Origin: Conoideocrella luteorostrata
Taxonomy: Eukaryota > Ascomycota > Sordariomycetes > Hypocreales > Clavicipitaceae
Direction: 5' to 3'
NCBI GenBank assembly: GCA_032433595.1
Contig: JASWJB010000174.1
Span: 1-64,000, forward strand
Length of the DNA: 64,000 nucleotides
The number at the start of each line of letters is the position of its first letter. Positions within the stretch are counted from its first letter, which is position 1. The position numbers and the translations under genes are program-made. Positions 23,224-35,941 of this stretch are shown here, in pieces. Under the pieces are notes generated by a model that did no database searches, had not been told where the DNA came from, and was given only the letters and a program-made list of their open reading frames with translations.

Positions 23224-26200
23224 CTACCAAAAGCTACACCATCCGATGTAATGTTGGCAGAGATTTTCAAGTTTTGTCGCTTCCACAATCAGCTTATTAA
23301 CCTGGTTGATCACATCAAGCTCCTCATTGTTCTTGAAATCCCGGCCGGTCAGCTTTTGTTGTACACGATCCAGTACTTCCACAGCTCGTGCATTTTGACT
23401 CTCGGCTTCCTGCGCACCATTAATGCCATTGCCGTCCGGAGCTGCCGAGCTGTTCGTGCGGGCCCTTGCCCTGGAAGTAGGAGGAGCTGAAGGTTCTCCA
23501 TTAGCAAGTAGCTCAGACGGTGCCACATCTGAATCCAGGATCGAATGTCGTCGGGCACGAGCAGCTCCTGGGCCGACAATTGCTGCCTCGCGTTCTGATT
23601 GGAAGTTGGGCCCAGGTGGCGATGCGGCATTCGTTAGACGCCATGTCAGAAGAGGATCGTGGATGAACTACGTTGTGTCAGTAATGTTGATGGACTCTCG
23701 GGATTGGTCCAGAGGTAACATAGGTTACTTACTGCTTCCAAGACAGCCATGACGCTTTCTTTGTTTTCTCGGAGAACCCTCATGACGTGCTCGCACGTAA
23801 TACGGAAGCTGCCCTCAATGTTGCTGACTTCCATTGCGTAAGTCAACATGCGTGTGAGTCGGAATGGGACTTTTTCAGGGTATTTTTCTCGCTTCGTTGC
23901 CACTTCAAAGCAGTCTCCAAAGTCGATGTGAATAATTTTCCCAGTAATGCGATCGAGCATGAGATTCGAAGGATGCCTGTCGCCTAAACCGAGAATGTAT
24001 CCGACCATAGACATCACACCTAAAGAGCGGGTATAGTTGGTTCGTCGCTCAAGCCAAGCCTCGGACGATTTAGACTTCAACCACAGCACACGGTACAAAT
24101 CTTGGCCCGTAGTGTTGTCCAGCGCGTAACCAAACACCTCCACCTTCTGCATCAGCGTAAGGTTGTCGTAATCTGGGGCCATTTGTAGCATGATGCGATG
24201 CTCAATGTTGAGCAAAATCTTGCGACTTTCGCGATATTCTCGAATGAGAACGTGAAGAGTTTCGCTGTTTGGCACCCAGCCAAAGAGACCAGATTGTTGC
24301 GATAGCGGGATAGCGGGATACCGTTGAATGTTGAGATGTCGTTTATAACATTCTGAATCATTGGCCAGCAGCGTATTACAGAGGCCAAAGAGCTGCATGA
24401 CCCGTTCGTCTTGTCGACTGTCTTCGTGACCCTTGAGAAGGAAAGCATATGATACGCCATCGCTACCAGTGGTGATGAGTTTTCTTGGCCTTTGTTTAGA
24501 GTTAATAACGCTGAGCGTCGTGTCAAAAGACATGATCCTGACAACGGGCTGGCCACTCTTGTATGTACCAGGTACGGCCAGATCGAGATCCTTGGAGCTG
24601 AGGAGCTTGGGAGAGCAATATGTGAGCTCAAGGCTAGTAACCTGCGGTAGCTGCCTAGAGATCCTCCTAAACACTTGATAATAGAGGTCCCAGGCCTGGT
24701 TGAGGTCATTCACATCTTTAGAAGTCTCGTACTGTTCGCACCATTCTTGCGCCTCCTTCAAGTCCCGGCCAAAAGCCTGGGCAAAAGAGATTTCGCGCAG
24801 AGTTTCTGGCCCGCGGTCCAGTAAGCCATGCAGAGGCTCAAGCGTGGCAAACATGCCTTCAATGTTGTGATCACCAAAGTAGAGACGCGAAGCTTCCTCT
24901 AGTCCTTCGTGCCAAAGTTCATGCCAGAGCACAGCTATGCGAATGAGTTCGTTGCTGACTACGTCAGCTTGTGCAACCAGATTAGCGCTATGCTGTCGCA
25001 TGCTGTCCATGATCTGTGCTGCAGATCGAGATCGTCTAGTGTTTTGCCACGACTTCATAGCGACAGTCAGTGGATATACCAATGCTTGAGGGTGAGCCCT
25101 GCCAACATCGGCCAAAAGGTTATGCACGGCCTGCTGTACTCGCTTGTTAGGCTGGTTAATCCTAGCAATGAGTTGTGGAATCACCTCCAACCAAGTGTCC
25201 ACAGACACAATGGCAATGCCGTCCATGACAGCTGAGTTGACATCTGAGCTGCTACCATGCGTGAACCACAGAGTGAGTAGGCGGAGAGTATCTTGGAGAG
25301 AGCTTCCCGCTGATAGGGCAATCGATTTGAAAAAGCCTTGAATGGCAGGCACAACATGCTCAATAAGCACCGTCTGATCAGCTCGAGACATCTGACTGTC
25401 GCTCCTAGCAGACAGAGTCTGGACAATCTCGAAGTTGGCCAATGCCCAAGCATGCCAAGCCTTGTACCATCGGGGGTTGTATTTTGTGGCTTGAGAGTAT
25501 GAATTCAATATCTCCTGCACCCGGGTGTGTTGCCAGTCATTCTTATTGAGGGCAATGAGCCATTCTCCCTGGCGCAAGTAGCATTTTGCCAACAATACAG
25601 TCTGGTCATAGAGAGTCCTTTGAGTTTGCGGGCTCATAAGAGAAGGGTCTATCTGGCCGCCCTGAAAGCCATAATCAGTCGGAATGTTAGCCTCATTACC
25701 GCCAGCTTGAGCAGCAAGGTGAGCCTTGGTCACATCTAGTCGAAGGGCAGTGTCATTTGTAAATCTCTGGAGACAGTACAGAGTCCGCTCTGAAATGCAG
25801 TCTCGGCGAGTAGGTGGCTGCTGACCTAACTCCCACTCAAACTTGAGCATGGCGTAAATGACCTGAGCGGGAATGTTCCTTTGCGGCGTGGAACCCCCTC
25901 GCTCACTCCTGCTCTCTGGCCAGTACGGGATCATCGATTCCAGTGGTCCGTCGCTCCCAATAAGTTGCTTCAGGGACTTTTCGGCAAGCCCCATACGGCC
26001 AGATTTACGGCAAAGATTGGCAAACTTGATCCACATGCGCATATTCTCTGTCGGTGAGATTACCAAAGCCCTGAGGCGAAGCATTCTGTGCCAAACCTCG
26101 ACATTGCGCTGACATCCCTGCAATCTGGTTTCCCATGTTTTGCGCATCGTTGCTTGCTTCTTCTCGTCGCATTGCTTGTACACGATGAGCTCCTCAAGCT

Positions 26201-29200
26201 CTGCAAGCATCTGAACTCGGACAACAACCTGGTACGCCCTGTTATATGATTCACTGACAAGGGCACTTAGTTCTGTGTCTAGACCCTCGCGAGCTTGCTC
26301 GATACACGTAACAGCCTCCCGGAACTGGTTTCTGTGAAGCGCCAGAATAGCACCAAAGAAGGACCTATCCGGCGAGTGTCGTTTAAGAGACGACAGATAG
26401 TTGTCCATATGGTCCCATTTGTTCTGGCCCCATGCGGCAGCAGTGGCGAGCGGAGCAATCATTCGCTGCACCTCAGGAGCTGAGTTCGCCCAAGAGCTGC
26501 CGGTAAGATTGGCAAGAGCGTCCCATTCTCCGAGAGCGTGTAGACATCGCATCTTACCCATGACAATATCAATTGGTGTAGGCTGGTCGGCGGGTATCTC
26601 GCGTTCGCGCTTGTTGTAGAACTGCAAAGCCTCTTCCCATCGCTCGAGCTTTTCAAACCATGTCTCACGAAGCTGAATTCCTTCCTTATAAAGCTGAGCC
26701 TTTCGTAAAATACCAATGGCCGCATCAGATTGTTGGAGCTGGTTATTGATGACGATGAGCGCCTCAACGGCACCACTGCTTTGGTCTTGCAGAAACTCGA
26801 GCTCCTTGTAGTGAAGAGCCTTTGCGTATGCGTGGCATCGGGCCGCTTCTCGTCCAAGGACTCTGATATCTATAGGGAGAGCCTTGTCATCATGCTCCAT
26901 AAACTCTGCGAGGTTCAACAGTAACCCCAACAGCTCTGGCGGAACATTCTCAGACTTGATGGCGCTCTCAATGTTCTGTATCAGCTCGTCCTGGAACTGT
27001 TCATATAGCTCGCTCCAACAGGACACAAAAGCTGAATTAAAAAGCTCGCGAGCTAGTGGCAGATAGACACTGGCCAAGCTTGCACAGGCGCGAAGGGCAT
27101 GATTAGGCGACTCCGTCAATAGGGTGGTGCTGAACCGGCGTAGCCATTCTTGCCAGTCTTCTTTGGTAGACTTGCCTCTCGTATCCCAAGCTCCCTTCAG
27201 GTGGATGGCATTCATCTCTAGCTTCTTTGTGCCCAGGTCTGCAAGTGGCGTCTCGTCTGCAATGTCAGCAAAACGTGATTCCGACGTGAGATCCTGTGGG
27301 AGAACCTCGCCCTTTTGAAGCTTGCTCACGAGCAGTTCATAGTTTTGGTGCGGAATCTGGTGCTGGTTGATGACTTTGTTCACGGTGCCCATGAAGTGAA
27401 CGTAGTCTTTGCCAAGTTGCTGTATCAACGCGCAAAGAGTGTCGAGAGCCGTGGTTCGGAGAACTGGCTCACCGGTATCAAGCACTCTTGTAAGAGGATG
27501 AATGATCTTTGCAGCGTAGTCATTCAAGTTCACTTGCCTGGAAATCTTGCCAATGGTATCAATGGCATGCTTTCTGATAAAGACAGGTTGTCCTTGCTTT
27601 TCAAAAGTGCGAACAATGACGGGAATGATTAGATGCATGTACTCTTCTGCGCTAGCGCCGAAAACGAGGAATGCATGCAAAACTCGTTCGGAAGGGATTC
27701 TCTTTGCGGATGAATCTCTGTCAAGCACCCCGAGCATATTGGGGAGGATGCCGGCCAGGTAGACCTTGAATTCTCCTTCTAATGATCGAGATATGGCTTC
27801 CACCAGAGAAAGAATTGTGGTCTGCAAAGATGCGGAGGTGTCCCAGTATTGCTGGAGAATTTCGATGATGGCTGGTAGATAATTCCTAATATGCTGGCGT
27901 ACAATACTGACCAGAGTTGCTAGCTGGTTGAAATATGATTCCAGTCGGGTAGAAGCAGAGGATCGGATGACGTGCAAAAAGGCAGGGATAATGCGATCAA
28001 GGAACGAAACACACTCCAAGCCCAAGGTTCTGAAGATATTCATAATAGCTTCGATAACGGCTGCATGGTGCTGTGCCAGTGACGGGTCTTTCAGAATTTG
28101 AAGCAGAGCATTAATGACGACGGTTGGGAAGTACTCTTTATTAGAGGGGGTCAGCCCGGTCATCATGAGAGAGATATCTGTCATTTGGTTCGATTCAACT
28201 CTCCGTTGGATTTCGGGGGTGCGCTCTTCAACTTGCTGTTCGTGGTTGTTAGTGGCTGGTTTGACTATGAACAATATAGTAGAGCGGAGGGAGATCATCC
28301 GTACCTGATGTTTATAAGGATCTAAGGCCCCCAAAATTCCCATCAATTTTATGGTTTCTTGCCTAAGCGGCCCCCTTTGATCTTCAGTCCGAATAATTCC
28401 TTGCAAGATTTCTAAAAGTTGAGGATAATCCAGGTATGGTTCAATGACATAGCCAGAGTTACTAGCCAGCTGACCTAATGCATTGAGCGCCGCCTCTCGC
28501 TTGATATTGGAAGATTGGTCCTGGAGTGCGTCTATGATCAACGGCATCAGGCGATCTTTATATGGCAACATGTCCTCGCCCCCGACAGTAGCGAGATCTC
28601 CAAGTGCTTTGAGAATGGTAGCGGCCACTGTTGGACTGGAGTCGCTGGCCTTCGGCAGTAGAACAGATATCATGGGTTCAACATAAGGCTTGATTAAAGT
28701 CTGAGCATTCTGAACCAGCAGACTCAGCAATTTGGCACTTTCTTCCTTATTTCTTGCCACCTCAGAAAATTCAAGCTCAGTAAGCATTTGAATGAGAGTT
28801 TTTCGTAACGAAGGGATGACGTATGCAGGATTGAATCGTGCCAATCGGCCAATAATCGATATTGCAACTTCGCGGATGGCAAATACTTCGTCATTAAGAG
28901 CGAAGAACAGGATTCGAATGTTCTCGGCTTTAGCAAGATGGCGATCAAAACGTTCGTCCAATGCCGCCAAAACGGTTCGCCGAATATTGGGCTCAGGGTC
29001 CGAGATTCCGACGGTCAGCAGTTTCTCGATCACATCACCGACGACCTGAAGAGCGTGATAACTGGTTTGGTTGACGATCGGATCGCGAACGTAGAGTTGA
29101 CAGCAAGTTAAAGCTGCCGCCTCGCGAATGTCAGGGTCCTCGTCCTCCACATATTTGATAGCCACATCACGAACGAATTCGTTTAAAATGTGACCAGAGA

Positions 29201-30767
29201 AATCAAAGCTGCCAAGCGTGTTAAGCGCCAACTTGACCTCTGATCGTCGGTTCTCGTACGCCTGGGGGTCCTTGACATCCTTAGTGATGGCGGGAACAGA
29301 GCTGAGGGTATTTGGTTGAGGTGCACCGAGCGGCTTGAAAGGCTCGCCGCAAAGAACAACGCTCAGCATGTCAAGCAGCCTTTCTTGAATTGTGGGCTTA
29401 ACTGGCGGTATGTAGAAGGCCATGTCCACGAGCGCTTGAGTGAGCTTTGGGGTCAGGTCGCAAGCGAAGATGGGATCCAAGAGGGCTTCCATATACTTGC
29501 TTAAAGTCTGACCCACGGCCACAGCCAACCGACTGATACAGTCGAAGACTGGATCAACGGAACCTCTCTTGCGTGACTGAACACTGAGTCCTTCCCTAAC
29601 ATGGATAAGAACACTATCGAGATAAGGCGCTATAGCGCTCTTAACGGAATTCGCAATGTTTCCAATGGCCAAGAAAGCATCATTTCGTTCCTTGTCCCTC
29701 TTCAGCATACCAGTGAGATATACCATAAACTTGTGTAGCCATGAATGGGCGAAATCGGCTGGCGAATAGCTGGCGAGATCTGGGACGAGATAAACGACGG
29801 TCCTTCTGGTGGTTGGATCTTTGTGGTCCTTGTGTTTATACACAATCTCGCAAGCTTCTTGATAGTGTTCTTGCATATACATTCCTCCCTGTTCGAGTAG
29901 CTCCCGTAGCACCAGAAGGGATGCATGGATATACTCGACAGTGTGAACTCTAAGACCCTGTCTTGCCTCATTGTAAATCTTACTCATCCAGAGTTGTTTC
30001 ATCTCCTGGTCTCGCTCTCGGATAATGCGGAAACAGGCACTAACTGTTTCCGCTGAAGTCTCGCGAATGAGTTGTCGAGGATCTCTTAATCCCTCCCAAA
30101 TCCACTCGAAGATTGTCGGAATGTACTGATACATTAGCGTCGGGGCATTCCTCGCCAGCTCTCTAAGAACGAGGACAGCGCTATATCGACGTTCTTCGAC
30201 TCGGTCATTTTGGAGCCATTCAAGAGCAGTGTTGACTTCGGAATCGACAAGTTCGGAAATGAGAGAGCCTCCAGGACGGCATAGTTTACCGAGAGCAATA
30301 GCTGTCGGTTTCATAGGGTTAATATCCTTGCCCCTTAGAACGGTTTTGATATTTTGTGTAAATCGAGTATATTTGGCGGCAACGTCGACGCCGTCGAAAT
30401 CGACTAGAGCGTCCAGCGCATAGATGCCACCTAACCGTTCGGCCGAGTCGCTGCCATGTGTAATGAGTTGCGTGATTCTGTTATTGACCGCATTGTAAAA
30501 GTCATGGAATTGCTCTTGGGCAAGGTCTGCGGTGATCTTGTTAGCGACAATGAACGGGCCACGGCGGGGTTGATGTTTATACCTCGGTGGCATACGACAA
30601 CAAGCTCACGAAGCTGTATAGCGGCTCTTTTGCGCACATCATCTCCGACACTGGCTTTAAAATTAGTCCTGGAATCAATCGTGGGGCTGTGGCAAGACGT
30701 ACCGTGATCGCAGACTCCTAGTGATGTGCTCAAGTCGCTCGATAGCGACCTGCTGTTGTTGCGCCAT
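23224..30767 (-). CDS. tor: TOR serine/threonine kinase (target of rapamycin)
   Basis: Five exons on the minus strand: 30767..30703, 30650..30583, 30526..28305, 28235..23733 and 23667..23224; phases agree, 2433 aa. The start [19 protein letters not shown] and the joined [22 protein letters not shown] / [12 protein letters not shown] give the expected TOR N-terminus, followed by HEAT repeats, a FAT domain, the FRB domain ([19 protein letters not shown] near residue 1889), the PI3K-like kinase domain ([22 protein letters not shown] near 2200; [10 protein letters not shown] near 2222) and a C-terminal FATC ending YIGWCSFW. Known role: central growth kinase of TORC1/TORC2, responding to nitrogen and amino acids. 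The FRB serine (EEASRLYF) needed for FKBP12-rapamycin binding is present. Intron 3 (28236..28304) is 69 nt, in frame and stop-free. It is divergent from rtf2. Confidence 0.97.
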
Positions 30768-31534
30768 CGTCCCGTCCCCTATTGACGCCGCAACCTGGTA
30801 ATCAGGTCAGCATGAACCAGGGTTATCTTAGACTTCGTCGACTTGGACTGATGGGACCGATGGGGTATCGAAATTTGTGTAAAATGCGAGGTGCATAAAT
30901 CTATTGTGTGAAAGTCGTGTGACAGAGTGTGGTTTAGAGGTATCGCGGGCGCCTGCAAATATGAGGTCTATTGAACAGACTGTCGCACCTAATTTCGTTC
31001 CCCCTACGGAAATAACGAAATTAAATACGGCGGAGCTTCTGAAAACAGAAGGCAGCAGTTCACAACCAGCATAAACTTTGAAATCGAGGTGCGTGGGATG
31101 GGTTGCCTAACTGATGTGAAGTCAGCAACGCCCTCATCAGCGAGCTAGACCAACACCACACCAGTTGACCTACCTTGTGTGGGTCCATGTCACATGGGCG
31201 CCGTGCGAAACACTGTATTATAGTGTGAACTCGCTGTGGCCTAAACTTTCACGTGCAAAGTGTGCTGCTGCAGGACAATTGCAGCGGATAGTGCTACTGC
31301 CAGAGTTAGTTGTAAATGTCTTGCCGTATTGCGCACTGTGAGATTTTCTGTGAATCCGTATCAACTACGAAAGTTAATGCAGTAGCGTCACTTGCCATCA
31401 CTTTTCTATCCACCTTACCACGCAACCAGCCGCAACACATCTCGAATCCATATCCAAAGTATCTCTTCAGGGTCAATGCCAACTCTTATATGACGTCTAC
31501 TCACTCCAGTGCTTGAAAACAAAATACTGCACCA
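30768..31534. promoter_or_regulatory. Shared divergent promoter region, tor / rtf2
   Basis: A 767-bp region between the divergent tor and rtf2 start codons. It holds leaders for both genes and no gene of its own. No recognisable operator or TATA box stands out. Confidence 0.55.
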
Positions 31535-32353
31535 ATGGGCAACGACGGGGGCTCCATTCCTAAACGCAGCGAACTTGTCAAAAATGCTGCTCGTGCTGCG
31601 ACTGTATCTGAGCTCAAAGCTACAGCATTGGAGTCGCTTGCTCATGCCTGGACGCACTGTGCTCTCAGCGGCGGTCCTCTGGAGATGGAAACTGCCGTTT
31701 CAGACTGGCGTGGTCGGCTGTTCAACTACGAAGCAATCCTTAACGGCTTGATGCCATCCGACGACCTCACTGAAGTAACACCATCAACCTTTGGTATCAA
31801 GTCATTACGCGATGTTGTTCGGTTGAAGTTCTCCAAATCTGGCGACAAATGGGCGTGTCCAATTTCTATGAAACAGATGGGTCCATCCACGAAGGCTATC
31901 TACCTGGTTCCATGTGGCCACGTCTTTGCCGAGATTGCTATTACAGAGATTCAGGAAGAGTCATGTCCAGAGTGTGGTGAATCGTTTGAAGAGTCGAATA
32001 TTATCATGCTACTTCCGGTTACTGAGAAAGACGTACAACAACTAGAGAGAAGGCTAGAAGTCCTAAGGGGTAAGGGTTTGACACATAGCTTGAAGAAGGA
32101 CAAGTCGGAAAAGAAGAACAAGAAGAAAAGAAAAGGCGGCGAAAATGGAGCCAGCGAGAGTAAGATTGAGAACGATGGCAAACTTTCAGCACCAATGTCA
32201 AAGAAGGGCATAGATTCAAGGATAAGTGGCATTAACAATTCAATGGCTGCATCCTTGACAGCGAAAGTCTTGGCAGAGCAAGATGAAAGGAATAAGAGAA
32301 GGAAATTGGCCTCTGAGGCTGTCTCTAGGGAAAGCGAAGTAGCAAGAGGATGA
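31535..32353 (+). CDS. rtf2: Replication termination factor 2 (Rtf2)
   Basis: Single-exon frame, 272 aa. The N-terminus MGNDGGSIPKRSELVK matches the family start. ALSGGPLEMETAVSDWRGRLFNYEAIL and the degenerate RING-like segment WACPISMKQM..YLVPCGHVFAE..CPECGESF (near residues 107-150) are diagnostic of Rtf2. A lysine-rich basic tail (KKNKKKRKGG, near 190-199) probably acts as a nuclear signal. In Schizosaccharomyces pombe Rtf2 stabilises paused forks at RTS1, and relatives influence splicing and fork restart. The C-terminus LTAKVLAEQDERNKRRKL is coiled. Length is normal, and the gene is divergent from tor. Confidence 0.93.
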   Translation: MGNDGGSIPKRSELVKNAARAATVSELKATALESLAHAWTHCALSGGPLEMETAVSDWRGRLFNYEAILNGLMPSDDLTEVTPSTFGIKSLRDVVRLKFSKSGDKWACPISMKQMGPSTKAIYLVPCGHVFAEIAITEIQEESCPECGESFEESNIIMLLPVTEKDVQQLERRLEVLRGKGLTHSLKKDKSEKKNKKKRKGGENGASESKIENDGKLSAPMSKKGIDSRISGINNSMAASLTAKVLAEQDERNKRRKLASEAVSRESEVARG

Positions 32354-32579
32354 TAGACTGATACAGGTGACCCTCAACACAAACAGAATGAGGAACGATA
32401 CCCAGTTACCTTAAAATATCAGTCAATGGAACACCTATAGCTAAATCGCCAGTTCAAAATAGGTTGAATCACAACCTGAGACACAGATTTAGACGTGAAT
32501 GACCTTCTTACTCCCGTAAGCTAGCACGAAAGCACAATTTTCTGAAAGGGTTAAATTGGATTTCGGCAAACTGTGAGGG

Positions 32580-34442
32580 CTATCCTACTTGCAAAAACTC
32601 CTTGGTGATATCATACTGCCCTTGGCCATCACCCAGATCTCGAAAGTTAGTTATCCAAACGCCCCCAGGTTGCCGCGGCCCAACCAAAGTATTCTTTATT
32701 CTTTGTGTCTCTGGGATGTCAAATGGTGGAGAGAGGGAGAGATGCTTAGGCTGATATGCAGCTAGTTGTGACGCAAGCCTCAAGGACGGATGCTCCGATG
32801 GTTCAGAAACGACAGGCTGTACAGGCTCTTCAAACGAAAATTCTGCATCACCATCGAGTTCTTGACTGATAATGGCTTTTTGCCGCAAATGTGAGAGCGT
32901 CGGCGGTTGTGTTAAGAAAACCTGCAAGTCTTGGTCAATCCACCATGCTGAAGACGTAGAGGATGATGAAATAGTTGAAGGCGTCGTCTCTCGCATTGGA
33001 GATTCAACTGGCAGGCTTGAATGTTCTAGTTCCTTGAACATGCTGCCTTCTTCTATTTCAATAATTCTTGCCGCAATGACGATTGACTCCTTGGCGCTCC
33101 ATAGATTTTCTTTGCGATTTCGCACTTCATCTTTCAGCAAAATGCGCAGAGCTGCCCTTCGGAGCGCAGGATGACGGCATTTAACAGCAACCCAATATAA
33201 TGGCGCAATCAACTCTGTTTCGAAGCTGAAGTCTGGAAGTTTTTTGGAGGCGTTAGTCTGATTGACAACCGAAGAGGCATGGGATACGATGGACGCGAAG
33301 TTCTGGATATGGCTGTCATATGCCAACTCGCCCGGTTGTAGGGCAATGCAGACCCAGCTGATTGAGGCTTGGTAATACATTTGGAGTAAACTCTGCGCCA
33401 TGCGTGTCGAACTGTTTTGAGGGAGGGTTGTTGTGAGCAAGGCGAACGCATTGTTCCAGTCTGTTAGCTGGCAAATGAGTGATTGTTGTAGAGCCTCTAA
33501 AGCCGCGAGCTTGACATAATCCGGGCTCTCGCCGTACACTCCTAGTCGGCCATCGAGGGAAAATCTTAACGCATCATCGAGTAAGTGATAAAGGCGATCT
33601 TTGGCGTCTCTTAAATTCATAAACTCGGACGGAGTTGAAATCAAATTTTTTAGCATATCCGGAATCGGCTCAGGTCTACTCCCAAAGAGAAAGCAGGCTA
33701 AACTTAGCCGCGAGAACATCGGCACCAAGTCGCGCTTTACCATGTCCAGTGACGGAGAATTCTTATTTTCGAGATGGGATAACAACCTGCGTCCTTGGCA
33801 GATGTGCAATTGTGAAGCCTGGCCACGATCGAGTATAAACTCAATACATGTTAAAAGCACACATACCAGTAAAGGTATGGCCATGGTCCCCCTCTCAGCG
33901 TTCCATTCTCTCATAGCGGTGATAGCTTTTCCGTATTCCCGGAACGCATAGTTGCGCTCTCTAGTGCGATCAATCCCATCCTTGGCAAGTCCGCATTCGA
34001 GGAAGCTGCTCAACGATAGCAAGGAGTGATGGACTACGGCCTCAGTCAAGCCGAGTTGCAATACGGTTTCGCCCCAGAACTCTGAATTGTAAATCCCACT
34101 CAAAACGGGAACTAACCGACTGTGATAGTAGTCGAATGCCCGACGTCCATCCGCATTCTCGAATTCTACGGTTGGTGATATGTGACGGATGAGAGTTTCG
34201 GAACGAGTTGATGCATCCAGGTAGCCGTCACAGAGGCGGCCGGATCTGAGGCAGCGGAGGCAAGCGGGCTTTGCTTCATCACATTTCACTTTCCGCAGCC
34301 TGCATGATTAGCGGTTAGTCGAGCGTTCTGGCACCATTCCTTGGGTTCGCAGGGCAACTTGCTTGCAGGTGATGCAACCCGTGCGAACTTTACGAGACCC
34401 TTTCCGGCCAGATGGTCTTGCTGAAGGTGACACTTCACTCAT
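32580..34442 (-). CDS. Zn2Cys6 transcription factor (GC-AG intron in the zinc cluster)
   Basis: Two exons, 34442..34363 and 34299..32580, 599 aa. The zinc cluster reads CITCKLRKVKCDEAKPAC..C with CX2CX6CX6CX2CX6C spacing, but only if the 63-nt intron starts with GCAAGT rather than GT: exon 1 ends TGC AA and exon 2 begins G CTG, restoring Lys. A CTAAC branch point and a CAG acceptor support this. The start MSEVSPSARPSGRKGSRKVRTG is basic, as usual before the cluster; the longer in-frame upstream start lacks support. The rest is a fungal regulator region rich in Leu and Ser with no named metabolic target. An exact TACGGAGTA lies 33 bp upstream of the start. Function as a sequence-specific regulator is family knowledge; its targets are unknown. 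Confidence 0.85.
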
Positions 34443-35941
34443 GTTTGCAGCCCAGGTGTTATGTGTAACAATTATACGGAGTACAGCGCGAAAAAGCAAA
34501 GACGAAGGGTAAAAGGACCGCACGATAACCATCATTGGCAAGCTTGTTCAAATTGGCATGTGGCGCCTGGCGGTGGAGTTCGAAGATTGCTAAGCTGTGG
34601 CGTACTCGTTACGATACTGCGTAAGCTCAGCAACACTTAATGCTGACATGACCCAAATTTGGGATTCCTGTGCACGGACATAATAGTTACAATAGGATTA
34701 GTCTTGAAGCAGCAACCAATTAACTATACCTATTATTCTCAACTGCCGGGCTGCCCTAGTCGGCTGAGTACTTTATTGCATGCACTATCTTTCGCGCTTA
34801 GCCATCCATCCAGATTAGGCCTAGGGTTAAAAGTGTGGAGAAATTGCAGGCTTTTTTCAACAAGTTAGTCAGTCAACGTCAATGCCGGTGGAGAAGTGAT
34901 GCAGTATAATAAACAAGATCAAGTCCTTCGTACTGCCTCCGTACGGGGCGTGATATTTATTCGCTCCGCAACATGGCGCGAATTACTCAAATCAGTCAAC
35001 GTTTTCCGGCAGCGTATAGCCAGCATATCTTGCGAATACTATTCGTCGCTGGTTCGATAAGATAGAGGCTAGCAAAAAGAAAAAAAGAAAAAGAAAAATG
35101 AATAATAAATAAAAGAAGGTTCAATTGCTCCAGACATCAACCTATGCTATGTAACTGGTTTACAAGGTCAGACGGGTACAGGAAGATTCTGAGACGTGCT
35201 CAAACACTCCGGAAAGGCCACTAGCTTTAATGAAACAAAACGTCCCGAATGTTTTACTCACCTCGCCTGTCAACCTACAAGTCGCACAATGTTCTGCATT
35301 TCAAGTTCCACAAGGCTGATGGAGCCAACATCTTTGAGACGATGCTGGCGTGATGGCGAAGCCCACGCCATAACGGCCGCCACCAGCCAATCAACTGCTC
35401 GATCCGTCTGGATAGATGGAGCCGGTGCTATTCATGGAGGTCTGGGGCTGACGCTCATTGGAACTTGAGCCAATGCAGGGCTAGTCGGGATGTGCTGGGT
35501 CGAGTGACTTCAGCACTGCCTGCCCCTGAGCCTCTGCTGCCTAGCGAGATCAGATCAGTGCTGCAGCACTGCAATACGACATTTGCCCAGTCATTGAGCC
35601 TCAGCTCAGAAAGCAATAATGTACCCCGTACGGGGGGCCTGGGACGTTGTGACGGATTGCGGTCATGGGCGGCCGTTGACAACCTCCCGATACCCCATTC
35701 ATTCAAAACGGCCCCGTTCGATTCAATTCGTCGCAATGTTGAAGTAGAACCCTTTACCCCAACCGCTGTGCCACCACATGCAACCTTTCACATCAACACT
35801 TTATTCCATGGTGACGACTTGCGCAGTGTTCCATTGTGCCACATTAGGCACATGATAGATTCTCTTTCTTGGATGGTACGGGGAAGCAGAAGTCCAATTA
35901 CAAACTAACAGATCGTGGCCGTTGCTCGTCAACCGCTGTCA
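34443..35941. promoter_or_regulatory. Divergent intergenic region between two regulators
   Basis: A 1.5-kb region between the Zn2Cys6 and C2H2-like genes. The frame 35465-35908 lies directly before the C2H2-like gene and is more likely leader than protein. One exact TACGGAGTA lies at 34475. There is an AG-rich stretch near 35,073-35,110. Confidence 0.5.

Noticed and set aside
30527..30593. [12 protein letters not shown] start for the TOR protein
   Set aside because: This sequence is intron 2 (GTATAA to GCAG with a GCTAAC branch). Splicing the upstream exons gives the conserved TOR N-terminus in phase.
35465..35908. 147-aa frame before the C2H2-like gene
   Set aside because: It lacks any recognised domain and lies where the leader of the downstream gene should be.
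35852..35911. Upstream exon (MIDSLSWM) for the C2H2-like gene
   Set aside because: It needs a 36-nt intron with the CTAAC branch point touching the acceptor, too short and too close to be spliced normally.
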